A DNA stretch of 64,000 nt, from positions 1-64,000 of the forward strand of contig JAANDG010000047.1 of the NCBI GenBank assembly GCA_036852015.1, given 5' to 3'. Positions 49,501 through 60,069 of this stretch are shown one piece after another. The position numbers and the translations under genes are program-made. The first letter of the stretch is position 1. Every line of letters starts with the position of its first letter. Under the pieces are notes generated by a model, which made no database searches, was not told the DNA's origin, and saw nothing but the letters and a program-made list of their open reading frames with translations. This DNA is from Pelodera strongyloides (Eukaryota > Nematoda > Chromadorea > Rhabditida > Rhabditidae).

Positions 49501-52500
49501 AATTAAAAGAAAATGTAGAATAACAATAAAGAAGAAATACCGGTCGCTTTTTGAAACACATCGAGTACACCAGCATTTTTATGCAGCCTATGCAAATGAA
49601 CATAAATTAGAATAAAAAATCAAGTAAAATCGAGAAAATTAGCATAAATACGTAAGAATTCAGGTCCACGATGCGTTTCAGACACCGGCCGGTATTTCGC
49701 TTTAAGAAGAAATAGCGAGTAGAAAAGTTTTTCTTGGACCCGACTCTTGTAAAATTTGTGTACAAATAAAATCAATAATTCTAAATCAATAAACTCTTGG
49801 CAATGAACCAATTATATTATCTCACAAAAGGGGCGTGGTCTACTCATAACTTGGCTCCATATTCGACATTAGTATTCCAGTGTTCTTATACGGTGTGTTT
49901 GCGCAAGCTGCCACTCTAATTTTCCCCCGAGATCTGCCGGATTTGAATGACAGCCAACGGGAAATAATTTGCATACGAGTGAGTATGTGTGTTTGAGACG
50001 CAATTTCCCGCATAATAAGAAGACGGATAAGGCAGTTTGGGTAATTAAGGGAGGGCAGAATGGAGGAATACATGAAGTTTCGAGCTAAATTCCGGCTGGT
50101 TTTTGAAACGCGTCGTGGACAACTAAATTTTTACGTATTTATGATAATTTACTCGAAATTGGCTCGATTTTTTATTTTTATTTATGCCCATTTGCATAAG
50201 CTGCATAAAAGAATTCAGCTGCCACGATGCGCTTCAAAAACCGGCCGGTATTTCGCTTTAATGTTATGATAATGCCTAATGATTGAATAAGTTGAGGTAA
50301 AGAATATGCCATTAGGTTAAAAGTACCGTAAATTAGACCTAATCACAGTTAGAAGTAGAGTGTCAATAAAAATTTCCTTCAGAAATACATCACTACTCTA
50401 AAAGAAAAAGCCAGACATTCCCAAGCAAAACAAGGAGATTGCTTTTGAAAATGAAAGAAAGCGTTATTAGCAAAATACCGGCTGATTTTTGAAACACATC
50501 GAATAGACCAGCATTCTTGTGCGCGTATGAAATTAACATAAATTAGAAAAATCTAGTAAATTCGAGCAAATTAGCATAAATACGTAAGAATTCAGTTGTA
50601 CACGATGCATTTCAAAAACCGGCCGGTATTTCTCTTTAATCGCATAAGGAAACTTTAGATAATAAATTATTACAGGAATAAATAAATAAAAAATAAATAA
50701 ATAAAGTAAAGTCATGTAATATTTCTCACTTTCTTTAAAACATAGTTTTAGAAAACATATTTTTGTGTGGAGAATGGCTCTTTTGCACAATAAAATATTC
50801 TCAAAAATCCCCAAAGGGCTCCGGGATTCAAGTTGTGCATTTTGTGTTTTTCTGTTCTACTTCAAGCACCACTTTTGCTAAACTTGAAATGAATTGAAAG
50901 TTTTCTTTTGGAAAATATTTAGGAATCATTTTGCTTAAAACATAAAGTGTATACTAATAATATCTGAATATAGTGGAATATTATTTATCTTGAAGTCTTC
51001 TTTTGTTCTCAGTCCGATAAATTGATAAAAAGTAATAAAAAGTAGTGGCTAGTTGTAAAACAATAAGGGTAAGGGAAATGGAGTAGATATAATTACGATT
51101 AGCATATTTCGACCTAAACTTATCAACTAAAATAGCTTTATTGTTAGTCCAAATCCTAAAATTAGACAATAAACTGAAAATACCCTCGTTGTATAGTCCA
51201 ATTTTCAATAAGAAACAGATTAACGGGGTTTCTATGGGTACTTTCTTTAATTTAATCTTTACGATAAATAATGTATAAAGAAAAGTTCGAGATTGTGTGC
51301 CTCTGGAAAAAGAAAGAGGGAAATTAATGTGCCTCACAAAAAAGTGCGGCCACACGCAAATTTACGACAGTCGGCTGTTCGCCGGGATGATATAGCGAAA
51401 AGCGTTCGAGAAAAGAATTTTTATAGGGATGGGGACCATTCAGCTGAATTGTGATAGACGAAAGGCCTTATATTTCTATCCCAAAAGAATTAAGAATAAC
51501 TTTTCTAGTTTCTTTTCTAAAAATAGCGTTAGACAAAAGACCTTATATTTCTACCCCAAACGAATTAAGAATAACTAGTTTCTATATCTTTTTATTTTTC
51601 TATATACTTAAAAAAAAACCTAAAAGAAAAAAACCTAAAAATACTGGAATACGTTTCTCACCATCAATAAATGTTCGATCTCATGTGCGTTCTAATTCCT
51701 TGAATATTTGGCGGCGTATTGTATAAATAGAGTAAATGTAAGCGAGGACAAAAATAAGTACAACAATTTAGTGCAAAACATATGGAAATATTTCTTATAT
51801 AACAGATACTGAACTGAAATTTTAAACTTTAAAAAATACCCGAAAAATCTCGAAGTAGAAATCGTTAATTCAACATATCTACCACGGGGCCGTCAGCCAA
51901 GAAAGCCGTTACTGGGCACGCAAATGACCCATTAAAAGCGGCCACTAGCATCTAAAGAAATGGACCCAAAAACTAAAAGAGTTCTCTCGGATTTACTAAA
52001 CCTAATCGAGAATTTTTTCAACAAAAATATATTTAAAACAGACAAGAAACATGAGAATTTGCTATTTTAGGCGCTCAAAACATGAGCATTTTTCTCACGG
52101 CAATTATCGAAGGCAACAATAGAATTAGGAGACAACATTGAAAGACACTAAACGAAATCTTGTGAAAATCAAGAATAAATAAAACGATGTTTTGTTAGTA
52201 GAAAGAGTAAGCCAACATAAAAAATCTCGCTCATTGTCATATAAGATCAAATAAAGTTTCAATACAAATCAAAGTTGAAGAATAAACAAAGATTTGTAGT
52301 AATACGTAACGTGCAAACAAACAAACAAACAAACAAACAAACAAACAAACAAACAAACGTTCATTGGTTTTATTCATATTTGCAGAAAACGAGGAATTTT
52401 CTAGCATTTCTAGCGATCAAATACGTAGATGAAACTCTAAAGTGTGCTTGTTTTTTGTTCAATTCCCCTTCAATTCTTAATCTTCAAAATGCATCTCTTT

Positions 52501-55500
52501 GTGGTAATATTTTCGGGGAAATTTATGGTTTTATGAAGGAAAAGAATAACTAATATGAATAAGCCATAAACCACTCGTTTGGGTGAGCAATATATAAGTG
52601 AAAATGTTACGTAAAAATGTTGTGTTATAAATAAGCGAACAGTTTTCCGAACAAATACTGCATTGTCAATTGCTTTGTTTATAGCAATAAATATTATTAC
52701 CAACCATTAGTTGAGTAATTACTAAGGTTAGGAACATCATACGAGCATACCAATTTCCTTTATTGTAGTAGTTATGAGTACTGTACATAATAATAGATCA
52801 TTTTTTATCTACAGAGATAGGCACTCAGGTCAAAAGTTAAAAGTATTTACAAAGTGGGTAGTGCTCATGACAAGATAATAAAAATAATAAAAGTAAGTCT
52901 TTCCGGTCACTCACGGAAGTATCTGTCCATGAAGTAAATCCGTGAAACTTTTGGTCTACAAACTAGCCACGAGAAGTGAAGACCGAACTTTTATTTGAAC
53001 AATAGATTATAGATCATTTCGCGCACTTGGAAAAACACTTTGGATGAGTTAAAGCTGAATGGCACGTGGTTTTGAAACATGTGCGCATGCAATTCCTTAT
53101 GGTTCAGTAGTTCAGTTGTAGAGTATACTTATGCATTATGCCTATCAAGACCGCGTGAAAGGAAGCTTTCATGGTTTCTCACCAAGAAATAATAAGTATT
53201 TACTAAAACTAACGCTTAACTTAATACTGTAAATTTTAATTTTACCAAACTTGATCATTACACTTTTTTAAAGTGCGTAACAAATGTTATGTGTTGCGTG
53301 TGCGGGTTAAAATATGTTTACGTTGATATTCTTGATGCAATAAAAATCCAAATTAGCGCGTATTGATAAAAAAAACCAACTATGACTATCGCAACAAACA
53401 TTTTAGAAATCTTGCAGACAAAAAATGAGGTGTCTTTTTATTGCCTCATTTCATTCGGTTTTAAGCGACGATCGTTAGGAAATGCGCGAATTTTATGTTT
53501 TGAAGTTTAGGGAGGTTAGAACCTGCTTGAATAGTGTATATTCTTGCGAGACGCAGCCTGGAAATAATTTAGAGAGCGCCTAATATCTCGCAGTCCTGCA
53601 AGACGCAGACAGGCAAACTTCAAGGATAGTTCCGAGCATTTAAAGACAAAGAAACTGTCCAGGTGTTAACTGGGACTCTTTCTAAAATCTGCCAACTACA
53701 GTAGCCACATAAAAGTTCAACCGCTAAAATATTTTTTTTCGTCCTGTATATGTGCACTGTATATGTGTAGCCACATAAAAGTTCAACAGCTAAACTATTT
53801 TTTTTCGTCCTGTATATGTGCAATGTGGTAAGGGAAAGTTCCTTTGAAAATTACATAATTATTAGAAAACATGCATAGTTGTTTTTCAAGAACCTCATTT
53901 GGGGAAAAGCTTCAGATTGAAATTTGCATCAAAGATAGAGCTATACACATCCGCTCGCAGAATATAAAATGGCTGATACAAAAAAAAACAATCGTGCATA
54001 GAGAATTGCATAGAACAGACAAGGAAAAAACTATGCAGTTAAAGGGACGGGCCCATCAAAATAAACCTATATTTTGCATGTTTTTATAATTTGTATAAAG
54101 GGGGTTTATTATAATATATGTACACTAAGTTACGGCTAGACTTTATTCCGCTGAAATTTTTCGGTGTCGATAAACTCAAAAGTATACCGTAGAAGACCAA
54201 CAATTGCACCCTTATTTCCTTACCGCGTCTCCCGAGGATACCTCGCTCTGATTGGGACCCGGGAGACTATCTGTCCATATAGCCACATTCCCCCGGGACA
54301 CGCGGTAAGGAAATAAGGGTGCAATTGTTGGTCTTCTACGGTATACTTTTGAGTTTATCGACACCGAAAAATTTCGGCGGGATAAACTCTAGCCGAAATT
54401 TAGTGTACATATATTATAATAAACCCCCTTTATACAAATTATAAAAACATGCAAAATATGGGTTTATTTTGATGGGCCCGTCCCTTTAAAGCGAAATACT
54501 GGCCGGATTTGCAACACTGACTACACCAGCATTCGTAGGCAGCTTAAGCAAATGAACATAATTAGAATAAAAAACTAGCTATATTCGAGCAAACTAGCAT
54601 AAATATGTAACAATTCAGTTGTCCACGATGCGTTTCAAAAGCCGGCCTGAAAGTCGCTTTAAAGGGATCGGTTCACCTTAAATAGTGTCTGTTTTTTTTT
54701 GTTTCTTTATTTTCTATAAGGGATAATAAAAATTTGGAATACAAAAAGTAGTGTTCCATTTCAATACTCACCGAGATATTAGGTGATAAAGTGGTGGATT
54801 GATCGGTCCAAAATGTCAAAGGGTAATTGTCCTGCCCTTATAGAAAATAAAGAAACAAAAAAACAGACACAATTTAAGGTGAACCGATCCCTTTAAAGTA
54901 AAGGGCCCACAGGAAAAAGGTACGTTGAATTGTCTATGAGACGATCACGGGATTATAAGTAAGTTGAAAAAGTTTTATACGCTCAATTTAGTATAATACA
55001 ATACCATGAACAACGCCTAGTGTATGCGTTATTTACTATGAACAAAATCACGAAAAATAAGGGAAATGTTAGTTCGTTGGAAAGTGACTTTCCTCTTTTT
55101 TCCTATTTTATAGATTATAGTCACAGAAATGGACAAAGATTAATATTAGTAAAAATAAATTGAAGAAAAATATTGATACGTAAATTATCAAACGCATTTA
55201 TCAAAACATACGCTCAGTAAATGATAGCTTATAATCCTAGAAAAATAAATATTCTGCGAAATAGCTCTAGGGTCTAGCGCGCACTTTTATTGCATTTTTT
55301 CTATTATTGCGCATTGATGGTCTGTATTATTTCGCGAGATTCGATGGCTTTTGCCAATGGGGATAGCGCTGTAAAATAAACCAATAAAATATTATATAAC
55401 GAGTGTTTTAAAGGGATAAAATTCATGAGTTATTACTGTTTATTAGATCTTTTAGTAATGAATGAAAGGGATTACATGATTGGGAAATTTAGAGAAAGCA

Positions 55501-57869
55501 AATTGAAAATTTTACATCTTGTAAGAAATGAGTTAATAAGAAGGTACTTTACTTATAAACATCTAACATGTGATATAAATGCTCATTGCAGTTCTTTTGT
55601 TTTAAAGCGAAATACCGGCCGGTTTTTAAAACGCATCGTGGGTAACTGAATTCTTGCGTATTTATGCTTAGCATGAATTCTTGCGTATTTATGCGAATTT
55701 AGCTCGATTTTTTATTCTAATTTATGTTCATTTGCATAGAGTCTATAAGAATACTGGTGTACTCGAAGCGTTTCAAAAACCGGCCGGTATTTCGCTTCAC
55801 CATTTAGACTGACGACAACCTATAACTTCGGACTTCGGTTAACAAAGTAAGGTAAACATGAAAGTAAATAAATATGTTTTCATCAATGTCTTTGGATGAA
55901 CACTTCCTTTAAAATAACTTTAGGGCCTCTAAATAATTTCTTATGAATTCATAGGCACGCTTTTCGTAGTAAGCCTTTTGCAACCAATGCATTTTTAGTG
56001 AGTTTTTCATCTGAACAAGCCGCAAATAAGACGATAAAGAGCTAGAAACATTGGGAAAATAAAACAACAAAGATACATAAAACTATACCTTAAATCCTGA
56101 AGGTCTAATAAAAATCTTCAAAATAATTCGAGCTTTACTAAATTCACACCGAAATTTCAAATTTTCTGCGCTATCAGCCTATTTCTTGTGGTAAAACTCC
56201 CTTACACCTGGAACAAATTTGCGAATGCGAAAGAGGTTTTCTTTAGTAAAACAACGTAAAGAAATGCTGTTCGAGCGAGACTTTTCTTATGTGAAACATC
56301 TGGAAATTGGAATAGGAAAAGAGAGGACAATGCATTGAAAAGCCTCCAGCTTTGACTCATCTATCTATAGCTATAGCAAGAAAGAAAGCACCGAAGCTAA
56401 GATAGGGGTAAGTAAGGTAAGGCATTGCGTACCGGAGCTAACAAAGGATAAGGTTAGTATTCCCGTCCGAGGTTCTGCTCCCACCATGTGCGGTTCAAAA
56501 AAATAGCAATATTTTTATCGTCGAACAACTTGTTGGAAACAAATACCCAAAACCAAGTAAAAAGAAGAATCTAAGAAATATTTTGAAGCCTAAAAATGAC
56601 TTGAAATCGACTCGATGACAAAAAAAAACTCATGCTTTATCAAACATTTTGTCATTTTTACTTATTGTTAGATTGAAAGAGAGATCGAGAGAGCTCTAGG
56701 AAATAGGAAGCATGTATGCTAATCTATGACGTCACAGTGCGGTAGGAAATCCATCAACTGGTAAGCGCATTGGAGTACGCAAATTTCGAACGAGTTGGTG
56801 AAACGAGTATGGGAACCTTGGGACGTGACGACCGTGGGATTGACAAACATATCAATGTCAATCTAGTTGAGAAGGGCGTTGAAGCGTGCTAACATTATAC
56901 ACACTTATATTTATTAAGACAACTACAAACTACGAAATAAAATCCTTCAAAGAAAATATTTAAAAGTCAAACTTCAAAGTACAAAATAAATGTTTCAATC
57001 GTTCAACATCTACCGGGAAAATGAATGCAAAACTTTCGTTTATAAAAAACCAGCCGTTCGAAGAGCCCTACGGGCTCTTCTCCGACTGGAGGAATCGGCC
57101 TTCGGCCGATTGTTCCCTATTTAAAGAAATAATTGCTACAATGTATTTAACTCTCGTCCCTTTCTCCTCCCACACATTCACACGTCTCTGATTGTGGAAA
57201 CGTATAATAATCAGTTTGGATCTCCACTCGACTAATGCTACCATGCAAATTTGCCATTGACGGTGCTTATGTAGAGCAGATTGCTACCCCTGTGATAAGC
57301 TAGCATAGCTCAACCGGTAGAGCGTTGGACTGTGAATCGAGAGATTGTGTGCTGCTGTGGGTTCGAATCTCGCCAGGGGCAAAGATTTTGTATGCTCTTT
57401 CGATCGAAGATTTTTCTTTATGAAGGGATTTCGTTGTGCACATAAAAACAAACCCGTGACAAACTCTTCTCCTTTATATAATAAGATATAGTGCAATATA
57501 AGAAGGAACTCTGAACTTGGTTTTGCATCGGAAAAAGTGTATCTGTTAAATAAGAAAAAGTTCAATAATAAAGAGAATTTATACAATCTTTAAAGCCGTA
57601 TTGTACCGGACGGGCACACACTTTGCATATGATGCATAGGAAATGCGTATCATATGCAAATTTCCCAAAGTAGGTACAATACGGCTTTAAAGTAAAATAA
57701 GAAAGAAATATAAATAAAAACAAGGAAAACGCAAACTAATGCAAAATGACCGTACCTCATGCAGTCTGTTGACCACCCATTGCTTGATTTTGGCCGTTTT
57801 TGCAAAGACCATTTCATCTGTTGGCGAACGGGCAGCGCTACCCGGGTGGGAACTCTGGGGGGAGGACAT
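33717..57869 (-). CDS. max-1: MAX-1 orthologue (coiled coil, PH, PH, MyTH4, FERM; PLEKHH family)
   Basis: There are 26 minus-strand coding exons and 1039 residues, with all phases consistent: 57869-57756, 44642-44583, 43871-43803, 43257-43116, 42734-42613, 42450-42347, 41669-41606, 41206-41111, 40660-40562, 40263-40156, 39862-39758, 39648-39558, 39361-39210, 39047-38895, 38639-38483, 38204-38098, 37757-37590, 37301-37201, 36827-36650, 36384-36232, 36061-35918, 35294-35089, 34906-34834, 34647-34522, 34250-34089 and 33782-33717. Residues ~24-65 form a coiled coil (KIKQWVVNRLHELEDQNERL). PH1 is ~291-391 (GYWCIMSDSRLKSLKRRYVV) and PH2 ~400-530. MyTH4 is ~545-700 (VSVLMRPGAVQYHVDLAQNI, GWKLLALALPLFLPS). 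FERM is ~700-1030 (FPHCISVRLPNGEYQ, FGAHLQEAG, FPFHRLLSFGIFHSDF). In C. elegans this adaptor acts in motor axon guidance with UNC-5/netrin signalling; the role here is inferred. The exon 7 donor at 41605 (GTACTT) is chosen because the downstream donor gives a stop. Confidence 0.93.
35493..35639. repeat. Family H foldback, copy 3
   Basis: Ends ATGGGGGTTTCCAAG and CTTGGAAACCCCAT. The centre has AAATTTGCATATATAATAC and TCGTGTAGTTCCAAAATAC. It lies in the max-1 intron between exons 21 and 22. Confidence 0.82.
36100..36178. repeat. (CT)n tract in a max-1 intron
   Basis: CTCTCT microsatellite just upstream (plus sense) of max-1 exon 20. Confidence 0.92.
36882..36953. repeat. 72-bp GC-rich palindrome
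   Basis: GGGGTCGGCAACGCCGTAA is mirrored by TTACGGTGTTGCCGACCCC. The inner GCGATT/AATCGC also pairs. It is intronic in max-1 and the only copy seen. Confidence 0.8.
40304..40545. repeat. (GA)n-rich region in a max-1 intron
   Basis: GAGAGA blocks flank diverged purine-rich sequence, with GAGATA subrepeats at 40489-40540. Confidence 0.9.
43616..43782. mobile_element. TTAA palindrome, family C copy 2
   Basis: A 167-bp near-perfect palindrome ending 20 bp before the max-1 exon 3 donor. The loop is at GATTGCCGTGGACGATC. Confidence 0.92.
43898..44292. mobile_element. TTAA foldback, family B (395 bp)
   Basis: Full-length copy, very close in sequence to 22577-22973, including the ATATCCTTGTCGTCAATGCA segment. 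It lies in the max-1 intron 2, starting 27 bp from the exon 3 acceptor. Confidence 0.93.
45786..45852. repeat. (GA)n tract
   Basis: Interrupted GAGAGG/GAGAGA microsatellite. Confidence 0.85.
46121..46160. repeat. (GA)n tract
   Basis: Short GAGA microsatellite. Confidence 0.85.
46825..46920. repeat. (GA)n tract
   Basis: GAGA microsatellite with GATA interruptions. Confidence 0.88.
47099..47278. mobile_element. TTAA foldback, family A
   Basis: Complete copy in the max-1 first intron; ends TTAAAGCGAAATACCGGCCG and GGTATTTCGCTTTAA. Confidence 0.93.
47461..47516. repeat. (GA)n tract
   Basis: GAGAGAGG/GGGAGA microsatellite. Confidence 0.85.
48153..48436. repeat. 284-bp foldback with CCCTGTCCA ends
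   Basis: The left arm ATGCCCTGTCCATG, GCGATTCGCACTTGCGAAAA and TGACAAATGCCTGTCCA is mirrored at the right (TGGACAGGCACTTGTCATTT ... GGACAGGGCAT). It does not belong to the TTAA families. Single copy here. Confidence 0.85.
49022..49177. mobile_element. TTAA foldback, family A
   Basis: The left arm is shortened after GGTTTTTGAAG; the right end CCAGTATTTCGCTTTAA is intact. Confidence 0.9.
49526..49705. mobile_element. TTAA foldback, family A
   Basis: Left end mutated (TAAAGAAGAAATACCGGTCG); right end GGTATTTCGCTTTAA. Confidence 0.9.
50078..50261. mobile_element. TTAA foldback, family A
   Basis: Left end strongly mutated (TTTCGAGCTAAATTCCGGCT); the right end is intact and precedes ATGTTATG. 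Confidence 0.87.
50464..50639. mobile_element. TTAA foldback, family A
   Basis: Left end TTATTAGCAAAATACCGGCT lacks the TTAA; right end GGTATTTCTCTTTAA. It is ~200 bp from the previous copy. Confidence 0.88.
52314..52358. repeat. (CAAA)n microsatellite
   Basis: About eleven uninterrupted tetranucleotide units. Confidence 0.95.
53698..53826. repeat. Tandem duplication, ~65-bp unit x2
   Basis: The unit running from GTAGCCACATAAAAGTTCAA to CGTCCTGTATATGTGCA occurs twice in a row with a few substitutions. Confidence 0.9.
54039..54489. mobile_element. TTAA foldback, diverged family B relative (451 bp)
   Basis: Ends TTAAAGGGACGGGCCCATCA and inverse. The interior differs from family B: arms with AGTATACCGTAGAAGACCAA and GGTGCAATTGTTGGTC flank a GGGACCCGGGAGACT-type centre. 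Its right TTAA is shared with the next element. Confidence 0.92.
54486..54662. mobile_element. TTAA foldback, family A, between two other elements
   Basis: Left end TTAAAGCGAAATACTGGCCG; right end AAAGTCGCTTTAA. Both TTAA borders are shared with neighbouring elements of different families. Confidence 0.92.
54659..54896. mobile_element. TTAA foldback, family F (238 bp)
   Basis: Ends TTAAAGGGATCGGTTCACCT and inverse, with poly(T)/poly(A) arms around TTTATTTTCTATAAGG. A further partial end, AAAGGGCCCACAGGAAAA, follows at 54900. Confidence 0.9.
55602..55798. mobile_element. TTAA foldback, family A, with internal tandem duplication
   Basis: Full left end; right end GGTATTTCGCTTCAC has lost TTAA. 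The segment GAATTCTTGCGTATTTATGC is duplicated, lengthening the element to ~197 bp. Confidence 0.92.
57045..57492 (+). repeat. tRNA-like (Pol III) repeat, copy 2
   Basis: Order on the plus strand: ACCAGCCGTTCG border, hairpin GAAGAGCCC-TAC-GGGCTCTTC (57060-57080), hairpin AATCGGCC-TTC-GGCCGATT (57092-57110), ~190-bp spacer, tRNA-like block with box A TAGCTCAACCGG (57306-57317) and box B GGTTCGAATCT (57360-57370), then a tail ending TATATAATAAGATA. The promoter spacing suits Pol III. It lies inside max-1 intron 1, opposite to that gene. The shared sequence starts about 250 bp upstream of box A, unlike an ordinary SINE whose 5' end is the tRNA head. Confidence 0.82.
57590..57690. mobile_element. 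TTAA foldback, family G (101 bp)
   Basis: Ends TTAAAGCCGTATTGTACC and inverse; arms TTTGCATATGATGCATAGG and complement. It sits 65 bp inside max-1 intron 1, next to the exon 1 donor. Only copy seen. Confidence 0.88.
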
Positions 57870-57884
57870 TACCTGGAATATATG
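57870..57884 (-). promoter_or_regulatory. max-1: 3' splice acceptor 3 bases upstream of the max-1 ATG
   Basis: On the minus strand ATATATTCCAG is followed by GTA then ATG. With so short a leader, spliced-leader addition or an untranslated first exon is required. Confidence 0.5.
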
Positions 57885-59643
57885 TAGAATTAATAATAAT
57901 AAATAAAGATTTATACAAAACAATCAAATAAATAAGCTCGACGATAAGTAAAATTCAAGTAATAATCCAAACAAACGGGGCAACTACCAGCCCCATGTGG
58001 CCATGTTAGCTAATAAAGAAAAACACTTCAGACAGCGTACGTGAACGAAATTAAAACTGCGGTGTATGTAGGTTTGTTGCAAAATAACAATGCGCATTAC
58101 GTGAAGCATGGTTAAAAGTGCAATTAAATTACTGAAGATCGTAAGATATTTAATACAATCGTGAAACATCGAGCTAAATATATATTTTCACAGAAATAAT
58201 TAAAAAAAAATACATCGAACTGTAAATGGTGTCACAGTCATTAAATTCCGGCAAAATGCAAACATAGCGCTTTCGAAAAAAGAGGCTTTTTCCAATGAAC
58301 AAAGGTGACGAGAACAAATAGGCTTTTTCATCCAAAAATAGATTTTTGTTGTATTTTTTGTAAATGTATAATCCGTTTGTCTAGAAAAAAACGTTTTGAT
58401 TGAGAGCCATTGTCGATTTATAACTATTGTTTTCTCCATGTTTCGCGTACTTAGTTTAATGTTTCGGGTACTTAGCTCCAGGTAAAGAAGTTATTTAAGA
58501 GAAATACCCTACAGTTTCTGAAATCCCTTGTCTTAGGTTAGAAAAAGTTGCCCCCAAGTTACTAACATCAATGTTAAAAATAATATTCCTCCAGATCATA
58601 CTAGCTAACATTTAGGGCCAAAAGTCAAAAGTACCATAATGCCCTATTGACGATGGTTCGTGTTACTGTTTGTACACTATTAGGAGCACATTTCCGTACA
58701 TTAGCGGCACCACCATGAATATGACCTTATCGGATAATAGATTTTCCCACAACAACAAACCAAAAAATTTCATTATAATCGAGAAGTCTTATCGTAAAAT
58801 AATTGAAGTTGACATATTTTTTAATATGTCTGCAGGCTGCGAGCTGGTCATTTAGGGACTTAGGGCTTTGGGACCCAAGCATGAGTCACACCAAAAAAGG
58901 GCCCGAAACTAAGGAAAAGAGCTAGAAAAGCCGCATCGATTTCGTTTAAAGTTCCCACAACTTTTTTAGCTTCCTATTTACAACAATTACTTGAACATAT
59001 ATATAATTGCAAAATATAAAAAATACGAAATATACTCGTTGACCAAAAAAAGTTGACCTTTAACCGAAATACACTCGTTGACTTAACTTGCCAACAGGAA
59101 AACACATATATTTCACTTGAGGAAATAAAAAATAAAACACTGAGGAGAAAGAAATCACAAAGTAAAACCAAGCTTGGATATGAGCCTAACTGCCTAACCT
59201 AACATAATTTCATGCATTTTCGATATGTTCTCTACAGAAACTAAAACTATGTCACCAATTGAAAATGCAAAAAAAATACAAAAGTGCATAATAATTATCC
59301 TGAAAGCAAAGGGTAAAAGCCGGGGGTTGCGAAATGACATCTTTTCTAAAGTGGTTTCTGAGTCAATTGCATGTTGGTATGTTGTGATGCAGTGTAGAAA
59401 AGCGGGAGAGCGCGGCTTGCGGGCCCGGTTTTGGCCCGGGCGCGGTCCGGGGTCGAAATTAATTCCCCCTTGCGGCCAACAAGCCTACCCGGGGCCGCGT
59501 GCTGGCTGTAGAGACCAATTATCGGCCCACCATTGCCCGGGACTTCCGGGAACATATACCAATCCGGGGAGATGGACTCACATCACGGACTCCATAGAGG
59601 ACAGAGCAAATGACGTGTATGAATAGCCTTTAGAAACGTGGTT

Positions 59644-59807
59644 TTAAAGCTAGCCCCTTTGGAAAATTAGCATATGATAAGCAAATCCTATGTGTCCTAT
59701 GCTAATTGTGTACGATTGCCGTGGACGATCGTACAAAATTAGCATAGGATACATAGGATTCGCTTATCATATGCAAATTTTCCACAGGGTCTAGCATTTC
59801 GCTTTAA
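59644..59807. mobile_element. TTAA palindrome, family C copy 3
   Basis: Left end TTAAAGCTAGCCCC has lost the GCGAAATG part; right end CTAGCATTTCGCTTTAA is intact. The arms are otherwise near-perfect. Confidence 0.92.
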
Positions 59808-59898
59808 AAACTTCTTATGAATATTTTTGTTTTGCGTGCAGCGTATTCTGATGAGTTCGGGCTGTTCAGTGCTGATAACTGACGAGCATATGTGCTTC

Positions 59899-60069
59899 TT
59901 AAAGCGAAATGCCAGCTCCTTTGGAAAATTAGCATATGATAAGCAAATCCTATGTATCCTATGCTAATTTTGTACGATCGTCCACGGCAATCGTACAAAA
60001 TTAGCATAGGGTACATAGGATTTGCTTATCATATGCAAATTTTCCAAAGGGGCTAGCATTTCGCTTTAA
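59899..60069. mobile_element. TTAA palindrome, family C copy 4
   Basis: A 171-bp near-perfect palindrome only 91 bp from copy 3; loop at CGTCCACGG. Confidence 0.93.

Larger units (their letters stand above)
44643..57755 (-). other. 13.1-kb first coding intron of max-1
   Basis: Donor CTGCATGAG|GTACGG (57755) and acceptor ATTTCAG|CTGGAAG (44643) join in phase 0. The joined sequence keeps the coiled coil continuous (RLHE-LEDQ). The interior holds six family A elements, a three-element TTAA cluster, family G, the second tRNA-like repeat, a single foldback and many GA tracts. No nested gene is supported. Confidence 0.8.

Noticed and set aside
57297..57382. Functional tRNA-His gene
   Set aside because: Box A and B and the GTG loop are present, but the acceptor arms do not pair, the anticodon stem has a mismatch and there is an insertion before the T arm. 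A second copy shares long flanks, so it is a repeat.
59225..59626. 133-codon open frame across the GC-rich patch
   Set aside because: No homology I recognise, no splice support, and the sequence composition changes sharply midway.
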